Source of the DNA: Gonapodya prolifera JEL478
Taxonomy: Eukaryota; Monoblepharomycota; Monoblepharidomycetes; Monoblepharidales; Gonapodyaceae
Assembly: GCA_001574975.1 (NCBI GenBank)
Contig: KQ965809.1
Span: 112,515-123,659, forward strand
Direction of reading: 5' to 3'
DNA length: 11,145 nt
Of this stretch, positions 1 through 7,541 are shown in pieces; position 1 is the stretch's first letter, and every line of letters starts with the position of its first letter. The notes under the pieces are model-generated. The model did not search any database, was not told the origin of the DNA, and worked only from the letters and a program-made list of their open reading frames with translations. Made by a program: the position numbers and the translations under genes.

Positions 1-2027
1 CTCGTCTTATTCACGTCGATCTTGATGAGCTCCCTCGCCTGCTGCTTCTTAATCCCGCCCATCCTTGCACTCTCCTGGATGCACTTCTCCTTGATCACCA
101 AGTACGGCTGGGGAAGAATACGCAGCGTGGCGCAGAGAATCTGTTCCGCGGGACTGAGGAGGTCCACGCCGTCGGCTTTGGAGATGTCCAGTTGCGAGGG
201 GGCCGGGCGGTTGAAACGGTACAGGTTGAGCGTGCTTGGAGGTGCGGTGGGCGCGAGAATGGGGGGGATGTTGACTGGGACGCTGCTGGGAGCGACGGGG
301 GTGAGCTGAAAACAATCCAGGATCCGTTATGCTTGATCATTGCGATCGAGCCGGCCAGGAGCACCCCAATCTTACATTCATCCCACTGCCCACGATGGCC
401 GGCTTCTTTTCTCGTTCCATCATCCCAACGACGGCGGCCGCGGTTGCGCTCTGGTTGTTCACGGGACCCACGTTGAACCCGAGCAGGCGGAGATTATTGA
501 CCCGCTTGAGCTTCTCCGACTCATATTGCTTGCCTTCCTCGGCGGTACGCACGCCCATGCGCCGCCATTCTTGAAGTTGGGCGATTTGTTGCCGCAGGTC
601 GAGTTCCTCTGGAAGGTAAAGAGCAGAATATCGAGATCATCGGAGCTCAGATACCTTCTCCCGTTGGCAAACAAGGCCGCAAAAAATGGTTACACACCGC
701 AAAATGCTTTCATCAACTCCTCAAAGTCCGCCTTGGTAATACACCTCGCAAACACTCTGGACTTCTCGTAAATAGCCCTTTCCTCCGCCTTCCGTTTCCT
801 CTCAGCGTTTGTCACCTTACGGTACTCCAGCAGCCCAACCTCCTTCACAAATCGCTTCTTGTCCTCCCGAATGTCAAGCTTGGAATTGTACACATCGAGC
901 AGCGCCACCTTCAGCTCCTCATCCATAGGGAGACCCGATACAGCCGCGGGTCCATCTTCGGCGTCGAAGGTAATGTCTTTAACGGGATCTTCGGCACTGT
1001 TTTCGGGCTCGATGTCGTATTCCCCACGTCCCGGCATGTACCCTTGAATTTCGTGGACTTGCGGGTTGGAAGCGTAAGGTCGAGGAGGTTTGATGGATTG
1101 GGCGGCAGTCTTTTTGGAAGCGGGCGCTGCATGCGCCATACACAGTGACCGAAATTCAATTCGGGTGGAGTGATTCGGTGACAAATTCGATGGGACGGAG
1201 ACGGGTCCTCAAGGACTCACACATAGTAGACTCCATCGCCTGCATCCTCAGCCTCCTTCGATTCGACTCTTTATCGAATTCAATCGACATATTTGGCATG
1301 GGCCACGAGGGGCTGTCGATGTAAACCTCCTCGTAGTGTTTCATACATTCTTCCTTAGTTTTTGTGCTCAATTGCTCCGACACTTGCTCCCAGTTACCGA
1401 GGCCGTAGTGCTCCATGTTTTCAATAAATAGAAGCTCCTCGTCGGCAGCCCAGAGAGGATCGAATACGGCTGTGAAAGGTGCAAGATGTTAGCTTGTTTG
1501 GTTTTCCGTCCCACAAAAACGTCCGAACGCGTCGGGCTCTGGCCCGTCTTGTGTTACATTATGAAGCATTGATGGACCCCATGGATTCCTGCTGTTACGC
1601 ACGGTGTCACCCGAAAGCTTCACCAGAAGGACACAACACTTTTCCAACCAACTCTCCCAGTTCCCCAGCCATCCACTCACGAAAATCAAGCACCTCCACC
1701 ACTCTATACGGATGGTCATTCCTATGCTCCGGTCTCGTCCCCGGCTGGACCCCCTTTGCGAAACATGTCACACAGAGGTCCACCTCCTCGCACGTCGCGC
1801 ACGTTATGCGCACGACGTCCGTGATATCCTTATTACAATTGTCGCAGTTGTAGCGCGTGGCGAGATCTTGCGGACAGCGGTGTCGGGATGGAAGGAAGGG
1901 AATGGTTTGGAATGAATGACAGCTCTGTGTCGGTACGAGGAGGTTGATGGCACGCACCGAGAGGTCCACCCGGTCCGTCTGCTTTCTCCTGGGAATTGCG
2001 TGACTTGGAAGTTTGGGTCACAGTCAT
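1..2027 (-). CDS. ADA2: Transcriptional adaptor Ada2 (SAGA/ADA histone acetyltransferase subunit), six exons, 3' end beyond window
   Basis: Ada2 stimulates Gcn5 histone acetyltransferase in nuclear SAGA/ADA complexes. Exons, in transcription order: 2027-1958, 1866-1681, 1469-1221, 1126-698, 608-376, 305 to below 1. All introns are GT-AG (91, 211, 94, 89 and 70 nt) and every phase closes, giving 490 codons so far. The N-terminal ZZ finger has Cys31/34/46/49/55/58 and His71/75 in the ZZ spacing (C-x2-C, C-x2-C, C-x5-C-x2-C, H-x3-H). A SANT domain follows at about 88-138, with GLGNW and KTKEEC. The Ada2 signature HEIQGYMPGR lies at 193-202, then a charged helical region with ARCITKADFEELM, then LRQQIAQLQEWRRMG. 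The C-terminal SWIRM starts near residue 428 (LDISKADGVDLLSPAEQ) and is cut by the window edge at the IDVNKT helix. The start is the ATG opening exon 1 (MTVTQTSK), about 28 residues before the ZZ. The family is certain; exon borders are read by eye. Confidence 0.95.
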
Positions 2028-2300
2028 TCTTGTCGTCCTCCTAGAGGCCAGTTGAGTGAGCGCTGCGGTCAATCGTTTTGAAGCTTTATTTGAACCTATT
2101 GGAACATCAGTACATGGTTGGCGGTTTCGCTGTGAGCTTTTATCGAATAGCTGCCAAGCTAGAAATGTTTGCCAGCAGATATACAAATTGCGACACGCAA
2201 TATTCTCAATCAGAAGTCATCAAAGAACTTCTAAGCATTCCACTGATCGCTTCACATCCGACTTCACAGATCGTTTTTGATCAGCATCTCGCAAGATAAC
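2028..2300. promoter_or_regulatory. Divergent intergenic region between ADA2 and the receptor relic (haplotype A)
   Basis: These 273 bases separate the ADA2 start codon (minus) from the ATG of the receptor relic (plus), so any ADA2 promoter should lie here. I see no clear TATA box or repeated operator-like motif. Short open frames crossing it have no recognisable protein character. The haplotype B counterpart (4466-4926) is about 190 bases longer. Bases near 2060-2080 resemble 8799-8817, upstream of the ADA2 pseudogene, so the duplicated unit carried some 5' flank. Confidence 0.5.
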
Positions 2301-3164
2301 ATGACGGCCGGAGATGCAAGTGGCGACGAAACAAGCAAGATGACAGGACACGCTGCACCACCATCACGATTCACCATGAGACTGTGGACCATGATTGTCC
2401 TTTTTGTTCTCTGCAGGTCAGTTGAGTCTCAGTTAATCGCATCGAATTGCTTCTGATCACGTCCTGCCTCATGCAGCACTGCTCTGGTCGCATCCATCAC
2501 TGTCTTTATTGGCGTTGTCACCAACAACAACAGCATTGCTAGCTCGGCCGATCAAGGTGAGATATTGAGTGATGCCGTCGGTGTCATTTGTCTTGTGATT
2601 TATGAGCATTGCTTCGAAACGCACAGCCTCGCAGAGTATTCAGGCTCCCGTATCGCCAGACAAATGGATGCAAGTGCGTACATCTCCAGTAGAATCGGTA
2701 TGTGCGAACGGCGAATTAAGAGTACCGGGTCTGGGCAACAAATCTGACATTGATGGTCGCACTTTGTACACAGAGTCCTTTTTTTTACAGGTCAGTGAAT
2801 TTCGACAGAGTCCTTTTGCGTGCCAATTACCGTCGAGCAATTGCCTATTTATCTTTGCATTGGATGCAACCAGATTCAACTTGCTTCGCAAACTATGGGA
2901 ACTGCGATCTCGTCGGGAAAGTTCTCAATTGATGATCCCGAGTAAGTTGCAGTGTGGGATTTGGCCACTCTAAAGTCAGTGCAAGAAGCAGTCAGCTGAA
3001 ACTTAATTACGTCTTGAAGTAACGCTCTCCCATTCTTCAACGCCACACTTATGAACTTTGTATCCTCCCAAGGTGAGCTTTTGGCGATCTGTGGATTGGG
3101 CAACAGTACAATGCAATCCGAAGTAGGTACACTCGCACCGAACTATGTGCGATGACATATACGA

Positions 3165-3171
3165 TACTAAC
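3165..3171 (+). other. Consensus intron branch site TACTAAC, haplotype A intron 3123-3204
   Basis: A perfect TACTAAC lies 33 nt upstream of the acceptor CCAG (3201-3204), in an intron with donor GTAGGT at 3123. The same motif is at 6339-6345 in the other copy. It supports the intron call and a fungal spliceosome. Confidence 0.7.
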
Positions 3172-3417
3172 GGCAATATGACGATTTTGCTTGACGGAAT
3201 CCAGATTCTGAGGAAGGCCATTGATCCCACGAGGGGTGTCTTTGCGCTCAACACAATCTTCGATTACGACGCATCGTCATTCCCTTTGCTTAATCTGTCG
3301 GCTTCTGCCATCCTTGCTTATTCCGGAGGAAACCTGCCCACTCCCTTTGCAGACCGAACGTGGCACGTGGGATCACCTCGTTACTGTCACCACGAAAGTT
3401 GTGTGGAGCTACCGATG

Positions 3418-3552
3418 CACGCCATCAGTCTTCAAATTGGCCGCAAGGTTGATGGTATCACCCAAGTAGTCTTGCAACGGTCTAGGTTGGCGCAAAGACG
3501 ATAGAATTAGTCGAACTTCAAAGTAACCTGTTCAAAACGACTCACGCAGCAG
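3418..3552. other. 135-bp inverted segment relative to 6605-6739
   Basis: The reverse complement of this block matches 6605-6739 almost base for base, with only a few substitutions; both blocks are 135 nt. In the other haplotype the block holds the end of one Cache exon, a 64-nt intron and the exon encoding PLQDYLGDTINLAANLKADG. Flanks on both sides (up to ACCGAT on the left, from CGTTCTATGATCC on the right) stay in the original orientation. About 12 bases next to the left break (ACATTGTTGTGA in the other copy) are missing here. Confidence 0.9.
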
Positions 3553-3990
3553 CGTTCTATGATCCAGGATATTGTCTCAAGTCGGTACCATTAGTTGTTT
3601 GTTTATAATCAGCCACAAGCAACAGATCAACACTCATTCAATTCACCACCCCATAACCATCGCTGTTGTTGTATTCATGTCTTTTTCCGCAGTGGCGTTC
3701 GTTCTCTTCTTTATTGAGAAACCTATGAGAGAAGTCCTCTCGACAATGAAGAAGGCGACGAAGTTCGATTTTTCGGATCTCCGCGAGGGAAATTGGAAAG
3801 CCCGATTCTCAATTGTGAGCGAGATACACGGTCTTCAGAATACTTTCAAGGAAATGGTGATAGTCTTTGCTGACGCACTCACAAGTGAGTATATTGCAAC
3901 GTTCACAGATGCCATTTTTCGCGCGGACTCACCCATATGATGCACACAGAAAACAAGGCCCTCCAGATCAAGAGTCTCGTACAGGAGAGA

Positions 3991-4094
3991 CATCTGGGCA
4001 TAGAACGTCAATGACACAAAGAAACTCCAGATTTAAAGAAGTCATCTGGGCATAGAACGTCAATGACACAAAGAAACACCAGATTTAAAGAAGT
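3991..4094 (+). repeat. 52-bp direct tandem duplication
   Basis: Units are 3991-4042 and 4043-4094, each starting CATCTGGGCATAGAACGTC, with one mismatch (AACTCC against AACACC). The haplotype B counterpart has a single copy, so the duplication is haplotype-specific. It lies at the 3' end of the receptor relic. Confidence 0.9.
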
Positions 4095-4360
4095 CCTCTA
4101 AATTGATGCCAGGTCTTTCACCGTTCACATGTAGTTTTCGTTCGAATGTAGTAATAGAGGGGGAAACACGATGGTTACATCCGCTCCAGCAGTCATTGCT
4201 GTAATGATAGCCTGCCCCTCTGAGCAAAGCAAAATCAGTCAACACCCGAGCACCAAGCAAGCAAGAGAGTCTTGATGGTTTGTTTCCACGATGACTGCCT
4301 GAACTACTTTCCACTTCCTTTCATTTTTCAATTCTCGGGTAACACGCTCGCCGCAGCTCT
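4095..4360. other. Non-coding stretch 3' of the receptor relic, haplotype A
   Basis: I see no gene in these 266 bases; open frames are short and have no domain character. It matches 7205-7445 closely, except for about 29 extra bases here near 4235-4265 (GTCAACACCCGAGCACC and neighbours). The last 95 bases (4266-4360) are identical to 7351-7445 and form a graph-overlap end. Confidence 0.6.
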
Positions 4361-4361
4361 N
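4361..4361. other. Contig junction (single n), A/B
   Basis: The n follows a 95-base tail shared with the end of the next contig. The sequence after it starts with 95 bases already present at 1924-2018. It does not join adjacent chromosomal sequence. Confidence 0.9.
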
Positions 4362-4456
4362 TCTGTGTCGGTACGAGGAGGTTGATGGCACGCACCGAGA
4401 GGTCCACCCGGTCCGTCTGCTTTCTCCTGGGAATTGCGTGACTTGGAAGTTTGGGT
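4362..4456. repeat. 95-bp exact copy of 1924-2018 (graph overlap)
   Basis: The identity runs exactly 95 bases and then breaks (C at 2019 against A at 4457). It covers part of ADA2 exon 1 and intron 1. It is read as the k-1 overlap at the opening of a haplotype bubble, not a biological repeat. Confidence 0.9.
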
Positions 4457-4465
4457 AATAGTCAT
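4396..4465 (-). CDS. ADA2: ADA2 exon 1, second haplotype
   Basis: This is the same 70-nt first exon as 1958-2027, ending in the same G before the GTGCGT donor. The start codon is at 4465-4463. The only differences lie in codons 3 and 4: GTG ACC becomes ATT ACC, so the N-terminus reads MTITQTSK instead of MTVTQTSK. The rest of the gene is not repeated because contig B begins inside intron 1. It should be treated as an allele of the gene ending at 2027 and not as a second ADA2. Confidence 0.8.
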
Positions 4466-4926
4466 TCTTGTCGTCCTCCTGGAGAGGCCAGTGGAGTGAG
4501 CGCTGCGGTCAATCGTTTTGAAGCTTCATTTGAACCTAGAATAGAACATCAGTACATGGTCGGCGGTTTCGCAGTGAGCTTTTATCGAGCATTTTGCAAA
4601 GGCTGCCAAGCTACAAATGTTTGCCAGCAGATATACAAATTGCGGTCCATCGAACATTCATATGCGGTGATTGGGAAAATCTAAATGCAACGCTCCGGGC
4701 TCGCTTTGCGTGATTACCAAAAATTACATTTTATGACATTGCATTCACCTTGGGTTCAACCGTGAAGCACACCTCAGGGAGCTCACCCTGTGATCGGTGT
4801 ACTTCGCAGAAAGAACGAGGGTCAAATATTCTCAATCAGAAGTTATCAACGAACCCCTAAACATTCCACTGATCGCTTCACATCCGACTTCACAGATCGT
4901 TGGTGATCATCATCTCGCAAGATAAC
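4466..4926. promoter_or_regulatory. Divergent intergenic region, haplotype B, with about 180-bp extra segment
   Basis: This is the counterpart of 2028-2300. Bases 4645-4824 have no match in haplotype A, where six bases (2193-2198) occupy the position. The extra segment contains an imperfect hairpin at 4769-4800 (ACACC ... GGTGT outside, CAGGG ... CCCTG inside). I see no terminal inverted repeats or target-site duplication, so it is not called a transposon. If this region drives ADA2, the haplotypes differ in their promoters. Confidence 0.5.
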
Positions 4927-7217
4927 ATGACGACCGGAAATGCAAGTGGCGACGAAACAAGCAAAACGACAGGACACGCTGCATTACCATCACGATTCAC
5001 CATGAGACTGTGGACCATGATTGTCCTTCTCGTTCTCTGCAGGTTAGTTGAGTCTCAGTGAATCGCATCGAATTGCTTCTGATCACGTCCTGCCTCATAC
5101 AGCACTGCTCTGGTCGCATCCATTACTGTCTCTATTGGCGTTGTCACCAACAATAAAAGCATTGCTAGCTCGGCCGATCAAGGTGAGATATTGAGTGATG
5201 CCGTCTGTGTCAATTGTATTCTGATTTATGAGCATTGCTTCGAAACGCACAGCCTCGCAGAGTATTCAGGCTCTCGCTATCGCCAGACAAATGGATGCAA
5301 GCGCGTACATCTCCAGTAGAATCGGTATTTGCGAACGGCGAGTTAAGAGTACCGTCAGTGCAGTAAATCTGACATTGATGGTCGCACTTTTGCACAGAGT
5401 CCTATATTTTACAGGTCAGTGAATTTCGACAGAGTTCTTTTGCGTGCCAATTACCGTCGAGCAATTGTCCATTTCTCTTTGCATTGGATGCAACCAGATT
5501 CAACTTGCTTCGCAAACTATGGGAACTGCGATCTCGTCGGGAAAGTTCTCAATTGATGATCCCGAGTGAGTTGCGGTGTGGGATTTGGCCACTCTAAAGG
5601 CAGTGCAAGATGCAGTCAGCTGAAACTTAATTGCGCCTTGAAGTAACGCTCTCCCATTCTTCAACGCCACACTTATGAACTTTGGCATTTCCAGTCAGTA
5701 CTCAGTGTTGACGCGCACCGGCAAATAAGTCGCATCTCCTTATTTGCTAATTGCTCTTTCATCCGTTCCTTTGCCCAGATCGCGCAACGGTCTTTGGAAC
5801 ATCTTCGTTCAACCCGCAAAACAACATCTTTTTTGGCAGAAACAGCATCATCCAAGGAGCTGGATATTCTCTGGGTCTTCTCCTCAGAACAGAGAACTCC
5901 ACGTGCCAGCGCTTCTGTCCTGTGAACTCCACAAGAGGAGGACTGAGCTTCTTCGGTGTTGACCCCGTCACCTTGAATGTCCAGTCTCTCATTTTGACTA
6001 TTCCCATGTTCCCTCTTGATCCCATCGCAATATCGCTGATGCCAAAGAACGTGCCTCAAATCTTCGGTCCGACCGTGTACCCCGATGAGATCGTCCAGCC
6101 AATGTATATGGGTCTCTACGACACCAGAGGCGTTCAAGTCGGAACGAGTTACTTTTCCTTCTCCGTTCAAATATTTAGCAGCATGCTTGATTCGGTCAAA
6201 GGATCGGCCACGCCAAACTCGCTGTTCTATGTTGTATCCTCCCAAGGTGAGGTTTTGGCGATCTCTGGATTGGGCAACAGTACAATGCAATCCAAAGTAG
6301 GCACACTCGCACCGAACTATGTGCGATGACATATATGATACTAACGGCAATATGACGATTTTGCTTGACGGAATCCAGATTCTGAAGAAGGCCATTGATC
6401 CCACGAGGGGCGTCTTTGCGCTCAACACAATCTTCGATTACGACGCATCGTCATTCCCTTTGCTTAATCTGTCGGCTTCTGCCATCCTTGCGTATTCCGG
6501 AGGAAACCTGTCCACTCCCTTTGCTGACCGAACGTGGCAGACTGGGGATTACCTCGTTACTGTCACCACGAAAGTTGTGTGGAGCTACCGATACATTGTT
6601 GTGACTGCTGCGTGAGTCGTTTTGAACAGCTTACTCTGAAGTTCGACTAATTCTATCGTGTTTGCGCCAACCTAGACCGTTGCAAGACTACTTGGGTGAT
6701 ACCATCAACCTTGCGGCCAACTTGAAGGCTGATGGCGTGCGTTCTATGATCCAGGATATTGTCTCAGGTCGGTACCATTAGTTGTTTGTTCATATACAGC
6801 CACAAGCTACAGATCAACACTCATTCAATTCACCACCCCATAGCCATCGCTGTAGTTGTATTCATGTCCTTTTCCGCAGTGACGTTCGTTCTCTTCTTTA
6901 TTGAGAAACCTATGAGAGATGTCCTCTCGACAATGAAGAAGGCGACGAAGTTGGGAAATTGGAAAGCCCGATTCTCTATTGTGAGCGAGATACACGGTCT
7001 TCAGAATACTTTCAAGGAAATGGTGATAGTCTTTGCTGACGCACTCAAAAGTGAGTATATTGCAACGTTCACAGATGCCATTTTTTTGCGAAGACTCACC
7101 CATATGATGCACACAGAAAACAAGGCCCTCCAGATCAAGAGTTCTCGTACAGGAGAGACATCTGGGCATAGAACGTCAATGACACAAAGTAACACCAGAT
7201 TTAAAGAAGTCCTCTAA
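4927..7217 (+). pseudogene. Cache-HAMP membrane receptor N-terminal relic, haplotype B (fuller copy)
   Basis: Exons that keep phase: 4927-5042, 5103-5182, from 5253, 5498-5565, 5644-5720, 5779-6296, 6379-6611, 6676-6767, 6844-7050, from 7117. They encode a short cytoplasmic N-terminus, TM1 (MRLWTMIVLLVLC continuing STALVASITVSIGVV), an amphipathic helix, a long Cache-like ectodomain (FFGRNSIIQGAGYSLG, MYMGLYDTRGVQVG, SSQGEVLAISGLGNSTMQS), TM2 (AIAVVVFMSFSAVTFVLFF) and a HAMP-like segment (MRDVLSTMKKATK, IVSEIHGLQNTFKEM). Such N-termini sit ahead of class III cyclases or histidine kinases; that output is inferred, because none is present. Lesions: exon 3 is frameshifted near 5389 against haplotype A; only 31 nt lie between ANYRRAI and IQLASQ; there is a possible GC-AG intron at 5721-5778; 21 nt of HAMP are lost; a T is inserted near 7142; and TAA at 7215-7217 ends the frame. 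This is most likely a truncated duplicate of a gene elsewhere. Confidence 0.75.
6339..6345 (+). other. Consensus intron branch site TACTAAC, haplotype B intron 6297-6378
   Basis: A perfect TACTAAC sits 33 nt before the acceptor in an 82-nt intron (donor GTAGGC at 6297, acceptor CCAG ending 6378). It joins codon-phase-0 exons encoding STMQSK and ILKKAIDPTRG. Confidence 0.7.
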
Positions 7218-7445
7218 ATTGACGCCAGGTCTTTCACCGTTCACATGTAATTTTTTTCGAATGTAGTAATAGAGGGGAAACACGATGGTTACATCCGCTC
7301 CAGCAGCCATTGCTGTAATGATAGCCTACCCCTCTGAGACAAGCAAAATCAGAGTCTTGATGGTTTGTTTCCACGATGACTGCCTGAACTACTTTCCACT
7401 TCCTTTCATTTTTCAATTCTCGGGTAACACGCTCGCCGCAGCTCT
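7218..7445. other. Non-coding stretch 3' of the receptor relic, haplotype B
   Basis: I see no gene here. It aligns with 4095-4360. The last 95 bases (7351-7445) equal 4266-4360, and the last 72 (7374-7445) also open contigs C and D. Confidence 0.6.
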
Positions 7446-7446
7446 N
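7446..7446. other. Contig junction (single n), B/C
   Basis: The 72 bases before the n (7374-7445) are repeated exactly after it (7447-7518). The true sequence is continuous if these are overlapped. Confidence 0.95.
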
Positions 7447-7541
7447 CGATGACTGCCTGAACTACTTTCCACTTCCTTTCATTTTTCAATTCTCGGGTAA
7501 CACGCTCGCCGCAGCTCTTGACGAGATTGCGAGGGTTCCGG
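7447..7541. repeat. 95-bp exact copy shared with 9331-9425 (graph overlap)
   Basis: Contigs C and D open with the same 95 bases and first differ at 7542 (A) against 9426 (G). This is read as the opening of the second haplotype bubble. Confidence 0.9.

Larger units (their letters stand above)
2301..4014 (+). pseudogene. Cache-HAMP membrane receptor N-terminal relic, haplotype A (heavily rearranged)
   Basis: This matches, exon for exon, the relic at 4927-7217. Recognisable exons are 2301-2416 and 2477-2556 (N-terminal TM, MRLWTMIVLFVLC), one from 2627, then 2874-2941, 3020-3122, 3205-3417 and the TM2/HAMP exon from 3657. Lesions relative to the other copy: a 1-nt loss in exon 3 (after GCTC, near 2648), a 2-nt gain near 2725, a 550-bp deletion joined between 3060 and 3061, a 2-nt loss near 3365, an inverted 135-bp block (3418-3552), and a splice acceptor changed from AG to AA at 3655-3656. 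The HAMP exon (3657-3883) is better preserved than in the other copy and keeps KATKFDFSDLREGNWKARF. The last exon (from 3950) reads NKALQIKSLVQERHLGIERQ and then hits TGA at 4012-4014. No kinase or cyclase domain follows. It cannot make a functional receptor. Confidence 0.8.

Noticed and set aside
340-771. 143-codon open frame on the plus strand
   Set aside because: It is the complement of ADA2 exons 4-5; the minus strand carries the clear Ada2 C-terminal region.
3991-4094. CRISPR-like or minisatellite array
   Set aside because: There are only two adjacent units with no spacers; this is a simple tandem duplication in eukaryotic DNA.
4396-4465. Second functional ADA2 gene starting at 4465
   Set aside because: Only exon 1 and part of intron 1 are present before the contig begins, and the flank is identical to the first copy over exactly the graph overlap.
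4741-4800. Possible tRNA or tRNA-derived SINE (GGTTCAACC B-box-like string)
   Set aside because: I could not find an A box at a proper distance, a cloverleaf or an acceptor stem, so it is noted only as part of the haplotype-specific segment.
5673-6428. 251-codon open frame on the minus strand
   Set aside because: It lies antisense to the Cache exons of the receptor relic, whose plus-strand translation has domain character, conserved splice sites and a TACTAAC branch site. The minus frame resembles no protein I know.
2301-7217. Tandem array of two receptor genes
   Set aside because: Contig B lacks any unique left sequence and starts inside ADA2 intron 1. The shared ends are exactly 95 bases at every junction, which fits alternative haplotypes, not a real array.
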